This document shows, in pieces, positions 41,611 through 50,537 of a stretch of DNA of 54,143 nucleotides. The notes beneath the pieces are model-generated. The model was not told the origin of the DNA and searched no databases. It saw nothing but the letters and a program-made list of their open reading frames with translations. Position 1 is the stretch's first letter. Each line of letters begins with the position of its first letter. Source of the DNA: Alphaproteobacteria bacterium (GTDB taxonomy: Bacteria > Pseudomonadota > Alphaproteobacteria > JAEULC01); the NCBI GenBank assembly GCA_023150455.1, contig JAKLKW010000009.1, positions 1-54,143 on the forward strand. The letters are read 5' to 3'. The position numbers were made by a program, and so were the translations under genes.

Positions 41611-42765
41611 TCAGTCCGGTGCCGCGGCGACTCGTGCCCCGTCCGCCCGCAGTACGGCTTCGAGCGCCGCGGTCGTGCGCGCCACGAGACGGGCAACGCC
41701 GTACTCCGAGGCGATGCGCGCGCGCGCCCTCGCCCCCAGGTCGCGCCGCTCATCGCGCTTAAGCGCGATCAGCGCCTCGAGCGCCGAAGCCAGCGCCGAC
41801 GGATCGCGCGGCGGCACGACCCGGCCGCAGTCGCCGACGAGCATGGCCGCGTCGCCGACATCGGTGACGACGCAGGGCACGCCGCAGGCCATGGCTTCGG
41901 CCACGACATTGGAGAATCCCTCGCCGTAGGCGGAGGGGAGACAGAGCACGTCCAGCGCGCAATAGACCGATGCCATGTCGGTGCGCCAGCCGAGCCAGGT
42001 CGCGCGATCGGCCAGTCCCAATGCCGCGGCGCGCGCGCGCAGTCGGGCGCTCCACTCCGGCGATCCTTCGCCGACGACGATCGCGCGCAGATCGGCCCGA
42101 CGCGGCGCGAGCGCGGCCAGGGCTTGAAGGAACGTCTCATGGTCCTTCATCGGGTCGAGCCGCCCCACCACGCCGACGACAAAGCCGCCATCGGCAATGC
42201 CGCAGGACCGGCGCAGGGCCGCGCCGGCGGCAGGATCGGGCGCGAACCGTGCGACATCGATCCCGTTCGGGATGACGCGGATCCTCTCGACCGGGAAGCC
42301 ACGGCGCGCCGCATCGCGCATGACGGCGCCCGCATTGGCGATGATGAGGTCGGCTGCACCGGCGAGGCGCCCCTCGAGGGCAAGGTTGAGCCGCGACAGC
42401 CAGTCGTAGTTGCCCATCTCCATGTCCGATGCGCGCAGTCCCCAGACGATACGGGTGTGCGGCAGCACCGCGCGCAACAACGCCGCCAGCAAGTTGGCGG
42501 CGGGCAGATAGGAATGCAGGATTTCGGGCCGCTCCCGGCGCAATATGCAAACGAGTCGCAGCACGAACCACGCGACATCCCATCGACCGCGCTTTCCGGC
42601 CGGCAGGACGCGCACGCCGGCGGGGACATCGTCGTGGGTTGCCGGTGCATAGAACGGTATGACGGCGACGTCGTGCCCTTCGGCGCTCATGCCTGCGGCG
42701 AGAACCCCCACTTGCCGCTCCGCGCCGCCACCCCGGAGGCTTCGGGTCAGAAAGGCGATCTTCAT
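41611..42765 (-). CDS. GT4-family glycosyltransferase
   Basis: A 384-residue GT-B enzyme. MKIAFLTRSLRGGGAERQV opens the N-terminal Rossmann domain, VIPNGIDVARFAP near 205-217 is the inter-domain signature, and VGRLDPMKDHETFLQAL near 239-255 starts the donor-binding domain. The EX7E-type motif sits in SAYGEGFSNVVAEAMACG near 320-337. It retains donor sugar with inversion unknown. ATG at 42765 matches the family start. It diverges from the large multidomain gene at 42877. Confidence 0.92.
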   Translation of the reverse strand: MKIAFLTRSLRGGGAERQVGVLAAGMSAEGHDVAVIPFYAPATHDDVPAGVRVLPAGKRGRWDVAWFVLRLVCILRRERPEILHSYLPAANLLAALLRAVLPHTRIVWGLRASDMEMGNYDWLSRLNLALEGRLAGAADLIIANAGAVMRDAARRGFPVERIRVIPNGIDVARFAPDPAAGAALRRSCGIADGGFVVGVVGRLDPMKDHETFLQALAALAPRRADLRAIVVGEGSPEWSARLRARAAALGLADRATWLGWRTDMASVYCALDVLCLPSAYGEGFSNVVAEAMACGVPCVVTDVGDAAMLVGDCGRVVPPRDPSALASALEALIALKRDERRDLGARARARIASEYGVARLVARTTAALEAVLRADGARVAAAPD

Positions 42766-42876
42766 CGGCGCGGCGCGGCCACGGTCATTGCGGGCAATCT
42801 CCCCATCGATCGGCTTGGTCGCCCTCGCGTTATCTGATAGCAGTACCGCGCCCAGCGCCAACAGGAGGTCTTATTG

Positions 42877-45156
42877 GTGAGCATCGCCGGTCCGGCGGCA
42901 AAGGAAAAGGCCCGCCTGATCATCCCGTTCTGGGGGGCCGCGTATCTCGAGAAGATGGTCAACATCACGATTCCCGCTCTGCTCGCGCCGGGCAACCTTC
43001 CGGCGATGGCGGAGTCGTTCGATGTCGAGGTGGTGCTGGTCACCGAGCGCGCGCTGAGGCCGGAGCTCGTCAAGTCGCGGGCCTATGCCAACCTGCGAAA
43101 GATATGTGCCATCGATATCCGTTTTCTCGACGACCTCGTGACCGGGGTGCCGGGCGATTACGGCGTGGTGCTCAGCTACGCGCTCTATCGAGGCTTCACC
43201 GACCTCGGCGAGCGGATGCTCGACACGTTCCTGATGTTTCTGAACGCCGACTTCATCATCGCCGACGGTTCCTATCGCACCTTGGCGCGGCTGATGAAGG
43301 AAGGGCACCGCGTGATCCACGCGCCGAGCTTCCGGGCGAACCAGGAAGACGTCATGCCGGTGCTGCGGTCGCGGCTAGAGCCCGAGTCCACGACGCTTGC
43401 CATGCCGCCGCGGGAAATGGTCGGCCTGGCGCTCAAGTACAAGCACCTGACGGTGCGCGCGCGCACGGTCAACCAGCGCCTTTATCACCAGTGGCGCATG
43501 GACCAGTTCTACTGGTACGTCGACGACGCGACGTTGATCGGCTACCAATGGCCGGTGGCCCTGCTGGCGATCAAGCCCGAGCGGGTGCTGATCGAGCCCA
43601 CGCTGATGTGGGACTACGCCTTCATCCCCGATGCGGCACCCACGTTGCCGCGCCATTTCGTCTCCGACTCCGACGACTTCTTCATGCTGGAGCCGCAGAG
43701 CCGCCGCTCCGGCGAGGAGATGCTCCGGCTCGGGTGGATCTCCTACGACGAGATCGCGAAGGATCTGTCGAACTGGACGACCAAGGAGCAGCGCGATTGC
43801 GGACGGCAGCTTCTCGTCTTCCATTCGCGCGACCTGCCCGATCTCGGCGCGACGATCGCCGAATCGCGGGCCTACATGGACGAGATCTACAAGCGGCTGT
43901 CGCCGGAGCCACGGCCGCACATCCATCACCCGCTGTTCGACACGTGGTTCACAAGCGTGCAGGAGCGGGTACGCGCGAACATCCGCGAGGGACGGCCGCT
44001 CGCCCCGCCGACGGGCTCGCTCCGTATCGAGTACGCCGGCAGCGGCCGCGTCACCGGCACGCTTCCCGCGGCGGCGGATCGCGCGACCGTCTCGGATGGC
44101 ACGCCCGTGCTGGCGTGCACCTTCGTGCCGAAGACCGCGCAATCGGTCCTGCAGGTGGGCATCCGCGCAGCGGTCCATTCCTCCCACGCGACCACGGCGG
44201 TGCTGGCGCTGTATCGCGGCGACGAGGCTGCGCCGGTCTCGCTGGTCACCAAACGCGTCTTGGCCGGCATCCGTGCGGAGCTCTCGCTCGATGCGGACTT
44301 GACCACCCATGGCCCGATGGCGCTGGACCTCCAGGCGCGCATTGGAGTGGACGGCGACGGCGAGCTGAGCCTGGACATGGAGCGGCCCGCCACGATGCTG
44401 GTGACGGACATCGGCCATGGCGCGGGCGCGTCGCCGGTGGCGGCAAAGGCGACGTCCACGCGACCCGGTGCGCCGTCTTCGCGGCGCGATGTGGTCGAGC
44501 ACGTCTTGCGATCGCTCTATCGAGCCATCTTCGGCAAGATTCCGCATGTCCGCCGGACGCACCCGATTTGGCAGGATGTTCAGTTCGTCGCCAGCCGGTT
44601 GCGTGCGCTATGGGACCAGCCTGATCGGCGCATGCTGCTCGTGGCTCCGCACGACTCGTTGTTCAGGAGCGAGTTCTCCGAACGGATCGACACCGCCCAG
44701 TTGAAGGGGTCGTTCTCGCCCGAAGGTCGAGAGAGCCAGTACGACCTGTGTGTGGTCGACCTGACATTCGACGATCCCCGCGAACTCACCCAGCTCTATG
44801 CTCTCGTTCGGCCAATCATGAAGCCGGGCAGCACGGTGATCGCCTTTGTCCTCAGCCGCAATTTCAAGGGCTTCTCAGTCAGCGACTCGGAGGTCTACGA
44901 AAAAATCCTGCCCGCCAGCGACATTTCGCAACTTCATTTCTTCGGCGACGCGCGCGCGGTCGTCTTTCGGCGAATATTCAAGTGGGTAACGAGCGAGCTG
45001 ACGATCCCCTGGCTCCTGCGCGACGTGGCGATCGGCGCGACGCTGGTGTTGCTGGCGCCGTTCGTGTGGCACGCAAACCGTCGCGGCAGGGCGCGGGACA
45101 GTACGAGGCCGATCAGACCCTGGACCAGCATCGCGATCGTGCTGACTGTTCGTTGA
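42877..45156 (+). CDS. Unrecognised multidomain glycan-island protein (full-length paralogue of the left-edge gene)
   Basis: A 759-residue protein. Residues ~10-370 match the left-edge protein, sharing LLAPGNLP (~36-43), FLNADF (~121-126), RMDQFYW (~207-213), LIGYQWP (~220-226) and DSDDFFMLEPQSRR (~264-277). Residues ~375-490 look like a beta-sandwich (alternating strands, AVLALYRGDEAAPVSL) recalling virion-fibre or lectin-type modules. Residues ~515-690 resemble a Rossmann/methyltransferase-like fold (MLLVAPHDSLFRSEF, DLCVVDLTFDD), without a clear SAM glycine loop. A hydrophobic segment ends it (~700-720). GTG at 42877 has AGGAGG eight bases upstream. I cannot name a function. Flanking GT4 genes suggest glycan transfer. 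Confidence 0.8.
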   Translation: MSIAGPAAKEKARLIIPFWGAAYLEKMVNITIPALLAPGNLPAMAESFDVEVVLVTERALRPELVKSRAYANLRKICAIDIRFLDDLVTGVPGDYGVVLSYALYRGFTDLGERMLDTFLMFLNADFIIADGSYRTLARLMKEGHRVIHAPSFRANQEDVMPVLRSRLEPESTTLAMPPREMVGLALKYKHLTVRARTVNQRLYHQWRMDQFYWYVDDATLIGYQWPVALLAIKPERVLIEPTLMWDYAFIPDAAPTLPRHFVSDSDDFFMLEPQSRRSGEEMLRLGWISYDEIAKDLSNWTTKEQRDCGRQLLVFHSRDLPDLGATIAESRAYMDEIYKRLSPEPRPHIHHPLFDTWFTSVQERVRANIREGRPLAPPTGSLRIEYAGSGRVTGTLPAAADRATVSDGTPVLACTFVPKTAQSVLQVGIRAAVHSSHATTAVLALYRGDEAAPVSLVTKRVLAGIRAELSLDADLTTHGPMALDLQARIGVDGDGELSLDMERPATMLVTDIGHGAGASPVAAKATSTRPGAPSSRRDVVEHVLRSLYRAIFGKIPHVRRTHPIWQDVQFVASRLRALWDQPDRRMLLVAPHDSLFRSEFSERIDTAQLKGSFSPEGRESQYDLCVVDLTFDDPRELTQLYALVRPIMKPGSTVIAFVLSRNFKGFSVSDSEVYEKILPASDISQLHFFGDARAVVFRRIFKWVTSELTIPWLLRDVAIGATLVLLAPFVWHANRRGRARDSTRPIRPWTSIAIVLTVR

Positions 45157-45177
45157 GCGCCGCCGCGGCAGCGGCTC

Positions 45178-46329
45178 TCACGATCTCCGCGCGAGGTCCT
45201 GGTACGCGCAGACGAACGCCGCGATGCAGGCTTCCAGCGAATAGTTCTCGACGATCCTCCTGCGCGCCGCTTCCGCCCGGCGCCGGCGTTGCTCCGGGTC
45301 CTCGTCGAGCAGCCGCCCGATTGCGGCGGCGAGTGCCGTCGGGTCGCGTGGCGGGCAGAGCGCGCCGGTATTGCCAAGGATGATCCGTGCATCGCCCACG
45401 TCGGTGGCGACCGCCGGCAGGCCCGCCGCCATGCCCTCGGCCAACGCATTGGAAAAGCCTTCGCCATACGCCGAGCTGCTGACGACCAGGTCCGCAGCCG
45501 CGAGGAGATCGGGAATGTCACGGCGCTCGCCGAGGCGGAGCACTTCCTTCGGCGCGGGCAGGCTCTCCGTTCCGCGGCCGACCAGCAGCGCCGAGACCCC
45601 GGGCAAGCAGCCGATGGCAGCGAGGAAGCCCGCGTGGTCCTTCATCGGGTCGACCCGTGCGATGAGCGTCACCACGGGGCGCTCCGCCGGCAATCCGAGC
45701 GCCGCGCGGACGCGTGCACGGGTTTCGGCGTTGGGGCGGAATCGGGCGGTGTCGATGCCGTTGGGGATCACCAAGGTGCGAGCGGGCCTCATGCCGTGCG
45801 CGAGATGGAAGCGAAGGCCAGCCTCCGAATTGGCGACCAGCAGGTCGGCGCGCGGAACCAGCCTCATCCACGCGGCGCGGACTACGCGGAACATCGCGCC
45901 GTAGTCGGGGCTTTCCATGTCCGAGCAACGCAGGCTCCAGACATGGCGCACGGCGTGGCGGCGGCCGCTCAAGGACAGCGCCAGCGTGCCGGCGAGATCG
46001 GCATGGTACATCCAGCTCTGCAGCACGTCCGGGCGCTGGCGGCGGATCAGCCGCGCCAGGCGAAGAAGCCCGCCAAGACCGGGCCGGCCGCGCCGCATGC
46101 CGAGCGCGAACAGCGGCACGCCGGCGTCGGCGATCCGCCGTTCCAGTGCGCCACCCGGAACGAGGCTGACGACGCACTGATCGAGCGCCGCCGGGCGGGC
46201 GCAGACCAGGTTCGTCAGCATGGTTTCCGCGCCCCCGATCTCCAGGCTCGCGATGACATGCATCACGCGGATCGTCGGGCCGGCTTCGGCGGCGTGGGAC
46301 AAGGAACTGGCGTGCTCGCGAGTGATCAT
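45178..46329 (-). CDS. GT4-family glycosyltransferase
   Basis: A 383-residue GT-B enzyme with VMHVIASLEIGGAETML near 22-38, VIPNGIDTARFRP near 187-199, ARVDPMKDHAGFLAAI near 223-238 and SAYGEGFSNALAEGMAAGLPAV near 291-312. It is clearly related to the transferase at 41611-42765; both carry RVDPMKDH- or RLDPMKDH-type segments and a SLRCSDME/GLRASDME segment after the acceptor-side helices. It probably arose by duplication with the intervening gene. It converges with the 42877 gene. Confidence 0.92.
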   Translation of the reverse strand: MITREHASSLSHAAEAGPTIRVMHVIASLEIGGAETMLTNLVCARPAALDQCVVSLVPGGALERRIADAGVPLFALGMRRGRPGLGGLLRLARLIRRQRPDVLQSWMYHADLAGTLALSLSGRRHAVRHVWSLRCSDMESPDYGAMFRVVRAAWMRLVPRADLLVANSEAGLRFHLAHGMRPARTLVIPNGIDTARFRPNAETRARVRAALGLPAERPVVTLIARVDPMKDHAGFLAAIGCLPGVSALLVGRGTESLPAPKEVLRLGERRDIPDLLAAADLVVSSSAYGEGFSNALAEGMAAGLPAVATDVGDARIILGNTGALCPPRDPTALAAAIGRLLDEDPEQRRRRAEAARRRIVENYSLEACIAAFVCAYQDLARRS

Positions 46330-46415
46330 CGTCGGTTCGGAATGGTGCGTGTCCGTTCATGGTATAGCAATCGGTCGCGGCGCCACACGAGGCATTTCCC
46401 GGAAACCAGCTCCCG

Positions 46416-47541
46416 ATGCTCAAGCCGAAGACCTTCCGCAGCAAGGTCACACTCGCCACCGTCGTCGGGGTCGCGGCGATCGGCGCCGCCGCGATGGCCA
46501 GCGACTATGTCGCGATCCGCCGGGACAAGCTGGACGGCTTGCGCGTACGGGCCGAGGCGACGGCGGGACTCGCGGCGTCCGTGGCGGCGGTCACGCCGCC
46601 GCGCGCCGCTCCCGCCGACAGCGAGATCCTGCGGTTCGTGCGCGAGGTCCAGCCGATCGCGGAGATCGATCTCACGGCCCGGCCCGGCCGGCTCGAGGTG
46701 GCCTTCAGCCGCGATCGCGACCCAGCTCGACCTCGACCGGCTGCTCGAGAAGATCATGGAGGCGGCGACCAACCTGCTGGACGCCGACCGCAGCTCGCTG
46801 TTCCTCTTCGACGAGCGGCGCAAGGCGCCGGTGAGCCGCGTCGCGCAGGGCCTGCAGGAGATCCTGATCCATATGCCCGTCGAGCGTCGCGTCATCGGCG
46901 CGGTCTGGTCGAGCGGCCAGCCGGTGCTGGTGACCGATACCGCCAGGGACAAGCGCTTCGATCCCTCCAGCGACCAGGCGACGGGCTACCGGACCGAGAG
47001 CATCGTGGCGGTGCCCCTGATGACCAAGGGCGGCCGGATGATCGGCGTGGCCGAGGTGCTGAACAAGCGCCAGGGCAAATTCGACGACCGCGACGTCGAC
47101 CTTTTGTGCTCTCTCGCCGCCCAGGCGGCGAGCGCGATCGAGAACGCCCGATTGTTCGAGGAAGTCGTGGCGACGCGGAACTACAACGAGTCGATCCTGC
47201 TCAGCGAGTTCACGGTGGAGCAGCTTTCGGCCAGGCACGGCCTGCGCGAGATCGACGCCGTGCGCGTCAAGGGCAAGAAGAAGCCCGTGCGCATCTTCGA
47301 GTCGCTGCGCCATTGCTGGAACGACACGCCGGGCTTGACGGAATCGGTCGCGTTGACCGCGGCCGGCCTCGAGCATTTCCGCAGCCGCGACTGGGACGGC
47401 GCGGAGCGTGCGTTCGCCGACGCCCGCAAGATCCGCGCGGACGACCGCGTGGCGGCCATGTACCTGGCGCGCATCGCCGACTACCGCACGACGCCGCCGC
47501 CGGAAGGCTGGGACGGCGTCTACGTCATGAAGACGAAATGA
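46416..47541 (+). pseudogene. Decayed GAF/class III adenylate-guanylate cyclase: frameshift and loss of the catalytic domain
   Basis: The 5' part, from ATG 46416, encodes an N-terminal membrane anchor and a short sensor region up to ...RLEVAFSR, then shifts frame at about 46710. The remaining frame encodes a GAF domain (ATQLDLDRLLEKIMEAATNL to SAIENARLFEEV). Cyclases of this family continue NYNES...L into a PAS and a cyclase core and end with ISEFT...L, VKGK and a TPR-like tail. Here NYNESIL runs straight into LSEFTVEQL at about 47194-47210, so roughly 200 residues including the catalytic core are missing in frame. The tail VRVKGKKKPVRIFESL and PPPEGWDGVYVM is intact. A residual GAF protein might still be made. 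Confidence 0.78.
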
Positions 47542-47548
47542 GCGGCGG

Positions 47549-49222
47549 TCAGGCCGCTTGCGGCGCGCGCGTCGTGACCTGGGCGGTGACCGGCGTGGCG
47601 TCGGGCACCTTGTTCGGATCGGCGTAGAAGCATGCCTCCATCCGCCCTTCGGCAATGTCGCGGGCGAACTGGATCAGGTGATAGCTGACGACCGCGAGGT
47701 GGATCACCTCCTCGACGCGACCCTGCCGCAGAAGGGGCCGGGCAACCTTCCAGAACTTGTCGCGATAGTCCGCGCGGGCGCCGACATGCCACAGCACGCG
47801 GCGGATGACGCCCAGGCCCATCTTGATCTGCTTCCATCCGACCTTGCGCTGGACCTTGAGGCGGTTGGGGTAGGTGTGCTCGGTCTGGTACACGAAGCGG
47901 CGGAACAGGTTTTCCGGCCGGTACGCCTCGGTAATGCATTCCTGCCACATCTTGACCGTGTCGTCGTACGGCATCTTGAAGACGACGTTTGACACCCGGT
48001 TCTCGCCGCTCACCAATCGTCCCTCCTTCTCGAGGCGCGCGTAGAGCGGCGTCTTCGGCAGGGCGTAGAGCAGGTTGATCGTCAGCATCGGGATGTTCGA
48101 CGTCTCGATGAACCCGAGGATGTTGCGCCCCGTGTTCGGCGTGTCCGTGTCGAGGCCCATGATGATGCCCGACACGACTTCCATGCCGTAGGAGTTGAGC
48201 GCATGGATCGCGTCGAGGATCGGCCCGCGCAGGTTCTGCTTCTTCTGCACGCCGAGCAGCGCGTCTTCCTCCGGCGTTTCGATTCCCACGAAGACGGTGT
48301 CGAAAGCGGCCTCGCGCATTTCGGACAGGATGTCCGGATTCTGCGCCAGGTTGAGCGTCGCCTCGCAGGACAGGCGCAGCGGATAGCCGTTCGCCTTCTG
48401 CCATTGCTTCACCGGCCCCAGCATGGCCCGCGTGGCCTTGGCGTTGCCGATGAAGTTGTCGTCGACGAAATAGACCGGCCCGGTCGCGCCGTTGCGCCGG
48501 ATCGACTCGAACTCGCGGATCAGCTGCTCCGGCGTCTTGAGGCGCGGATTGCGGCCATACAGCGCCGGGATGTCACAGAACTCGCAGCGATAGGGGCAGC
48601 CGCTCGAGTACTGGACGCTGCCCAGGAAATAGCGCGAGACGTCGATCTTGTCGTAGGCGGGGGTCGGGAACTGATCGAGCGGCCGCCGGTCGTCGGTGAC
48701 GAACTTGATCTGCGCCGGCGGACGGCGCGGGCCTTCGTCGATATAGGCGATGATCTTGTCGGTCGAATCGCCGATTTCTCCGACATGCAGCAGGTCGACG
48801 TCCGGGTAGTATTCCGGCGCCCCCGACACCGACGGGCCGCCCAGGACTGTGAGCTTGTCGAAGCGGTGCGCGCGCGCCACGATGTCGTGGATGAACCGGC
48901 GCTGCACGTGCATGCCGCTGGTGAACACGGCGTCGGCCCAGCGGAAATCCTCATCCGTGGCGCGGTCCATGTTCTCGTCGATGAACCGGACCTCCCATTC
49001 CGCGGGCAGATAGGCGGCGATCAGCAGCAGCCCCTGCGGCGGCATGAACGCCTGTACGTCGAGCAGCTTGAAGGAATACTGGAACGTCCCGAACGACGGC
49101 GCGTATTGCGGAAAGACGCAGAGGATGCGCCGCTTGTGCGCCGGCCGATGGGCCGACCGTCCCGGCTCATGCGCTGGCTCGTGGTCCCTCGCCGGAACCG
49201 AGGGGATTGGGCCCTCTTGCAT
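47549..49222 (-). CDS. hpnP: B12-binding radical SAM protein, HpnP-like (hopanoid C-2 methylase family)
   Basis: A 557-residue protein. Residues ~32-165 form a cobalamin-binding-like domain (RILCVFPQYAPSFGTFQYSF, MPPQGLLLIAAYLP). The radical SAM cluster is CPYRCEFC (Cys 209, 213, 216), followed by YFVDDNFIGN and GIETPEEDALL. The DUF4070-type C-terminus (~370-540) includes YPNRLKV. The pattern MPPQGLLLIAAYLP...VRFIDEN...WADAVF.SGMH is what I associate with HpnP, which methylates hopanoids at C-2. Related methylases share the architecture, so the substrate is not certain. AGGA eight bases before ATG 49222 supports this start over ATG 49231. Confidence 0.68.
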   Translation of the reverse strand: MQEGPIPSVPARDHEPAHEPGRSAHRPAHKRRILCVFPQYAPSFGTFQYSFKLLDVQAFMPPQGLLLIAAYLPAEWEVRFIDENMDRATDEDFRWADAVFTSGMHVQRRFIHDIVARAHRFDKLTVLGGPSVSGAPEYYPDVDLLHVGEIGDSTDKIIAYIDEGPRRPPAQIKFVTDDRRPLDQFPTPAYDKIDVSRYFLGSVQYSSGCPYRCEFCDIPALYGRNPRLKTPEQLIREFESIRRNGATGPVYFVDDNFIGNAKATRAMLGPVKQWQKANGYPLRLSCEATLNLAQNPDILSEMREAAFDTVFVGIETPEEDALLGVQKKQNLRGPILDAIHALNSYGMEVVSGIIMGLDTDTPNTGRNILGFIETSNIPMLTINLLYALPKTPLYARLEKEGRLVSGENRVSNVVFKMPYDDTVKMWQECITEAYRPENLFRRFVYQTEHTYPNRLKVQRKVGWKQIKMGLGVIRRVLWHVGARADYRDKFWKVARPLLRQGRVEEVIHLAVVSYHLIQFARDIAEGRMEACFYADPNKVPDATPVTAQVTTRAPQAA

Positions 49223-49576
49223 CAGTCTCATCCTGGAACGTCTGACCGCGTCCCGCCCTTGCGGGCGGCCAGGGGCGTTGTCTTCCCCTTGAATTCGTGG
49301 CGAGACCTGGGCCCCTGGCTGCGGATCCCGATCTCGCGGGCGGCACTCTAGACCGATTTGCCGGGGGCGCAAACGACTGTTTGACCGCAATGCGATAGGG
49401 GTCATGCAAGCCGATGAGCCGCCGCGCAAAAGGGCGATTCGCGGTGCGGCATGCTGCGGTCCCGACAACCGCTTGCCCGGCGGCCTCTGCTGACATAATG
49501 TGCCGCCCGCCGCGCCGCGCCGGCGGGTCCTTGTCCCGCCGGACCGTCCAGCCGAGGCGCAGTCCTGCATGACGGG
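49223..49576 (+). other. Intergenic region upstream of tRNA-Thr
   Basis: No gene is seen. It contains a candidate tRNA promoter, TTGCCC (49473-49478) with CATAAT (49494-49499) at a slightly short 15-base spacing. Between that and the tRNA is a GC hairpin: CCGGCGGG (49520-49527), a seven-base loop and CCCGCCGG (49535-49542). The leftward hpnP-like gene must also have its promoter here, but I could not place it. Confidence 0.4.
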
Positions 49577-49651
49577 GCCCCGATAGCTCAGTGGTAGAGC
49601 AACCGCTTCGTAAGCGGTAGGCCGTTGGTTCAAATCCGACTCGGGGCACCA
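49577..49651 (+). tRNA. tRNA-Thr (anticodon CGT)
   Basis: A complete cloverleaf. The acceptor GCCCCGA pairs with TCGGGGC, the D arm is GCTCAGTGGTAGAGC, the anticodon stem ACCGC/GCGGT encloses TTCGTAA with anticodon CGT, and the T arm GTTGG/CCGAC encloses TTCAAAT. CCA is encoded after discriminator A (49648). The anticodon reads ACG codons for threonine. Confidence 0.95.
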
Positions 49652-49962
49652 TCCTCGCCCGTCGGCCTGCTCAGCGTCAGCGTTGCCGAACGGTAGCCGC
49701 GGGCGGCTGCGGCATCCCCTGTGCCGGAACGCGCCTTTGCCTTTGTACGGCCGACCTCCGCCGCGTGCAGCCCGCTCGGCCTGATCCGCGCCTCCCGAAA
49801 TACCCAGCCACGGCGGCGGCGAAATAATATTGCTTGAAAACGCGCTTGATCTATCCAGAAACTGCTTGCCATAAATAATTTTGTATACCAGAATGTTTTG
49901 AGCACCGACAAAGGGCGCGAATTCGCCGCCGCCGAAACCAGGCGGGGTCGGGGAGGAACGCC
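49652..49962 (+). other. A/T-rich regulatory island between tRNA-Thr and the CBS-domain operon
   Basis: No gene is seen. From about 49820 to 49905 the base composition drops sharply in G+C. TTGATC (49846-49851) and CATAAA (49870-49875) are 18 bases apart and could be a promoter. TGTATACCA at 49882-49890 (TGGTATACA on the other strand) resembles GntR/FCD-type operators, and a related TGGTATAT sequence precedes tctC. Confidence 0.4.
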
Positions 49963-50094
49963 ATGAAGCTCCGCAGCGACGGAATTCGCGCCGACGGCCG
50001 CCCCGCCGCCGTCCCCGGCCGTTGCCCCGATGGTCTCCGCCCGACCCGCCGCATTCACGAAGGCCACGTCGCCCGACAAAGGAGAACGCCATGA
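49963..50094 (+). CDS. 43-residue ORF overlapping the CBS-domain gene
   Basis: ATG 49963 is preceded by GGGGAGGAACGCC, a strong ribosome binding site six bases away. The frame runs 43 codons and its TGA (50092-50094) overlaps the ATG of the CBS-domain gene, an ATGA coupling. The peptide is basic (start MKLRSDGIRADGRP, end ARQRRTP) with no membrane segment. It may be a leader whose translation couples to the CBS gene rather than a functional protein. No family is recognised. Confidence 0.5.
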   Translation: MKLRSDGIRADGRPAAVPGRCPDGLRPTRRIHEGHVARQRRTP

Positions 50095-50537
50095 TGACGG
50101 TTGCCGACATTCTTCGGATGAAGGACACGCGCATCATCACCGTCCGCTTGCGCGAGACGGCAGCGACGGCAGCCATGCTGCTGGAGCGCGAGAACATCGG
50201 CGCGCTCGTGGTCAAGGACGTGTCGCGCACCGAGGGCAACATCGTCGTCGGCGTTTTCTCCGAACGCGACCTGGCGCGCGCCATCGCGCGGCACGGCGCC
50301 GCCGCCCTCGAGATGCCGATCGCCCGGCTGCTCGCCAAGCCCCTGGTCAGCTGCGGCGAGCGCGACACGCTCGACACCGTGCTGCGCCTGATGGACAAGC
50401 ATCAGGTCAGGCTCCTCCCGGTCATGGAGGAGCACACGCTGATCGGCGTCATCAGCATCAGCGACATCGTCCGCAATGCCGTGCTGCAGTCGGAATCCGG
50501 GGTCGCCCGGTCCTTGCCGGCGGCATTGCACGCCTGA
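50091..50537 (+). CDS. CBS-domain pair protein
   Basis: A 148-residue protein made of two CBS repeats: ~1-65 (TVADILRMKDTRIITVRL, IGALVVKD, VGVFSERDLARAI) and ~75-138 (KPLVSCGERDTLDTVLRLM, VRLLPVMEEHTLIGVISIS, DIVRNAV). Such pairs bind adenine nucleotides and regulate partner proteins. AGGAGAACGCC precedes ATG 50091, almost repeating the site before the upstream 43-codon ORF. A transport- or redox-related partner is possible, but none is evident. Confidence 0.88.
   Translation: MMTVADILRMKDTRIITVRLRETAATAAMLLERENIGALVVKDVSRTEGNIVVGVFSERDLARAIARHGAAALEMPIARLLAKPLVSCGERDTLDTVLRLMDKHQVRLLPVMEEHTLIGVISISDIVRNAVLQSESGVARSLPAALHA

Noticed and set aside
39528..41762. Plus-strand open frame of over 700 codons opposite the asparagine synthetase
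   Set aside because: Shadow of a GC-rich gene; the minus-strand translation has all synthetase motifs, while the plus-strand one is low-complexity Arg/His/Gln-rich.
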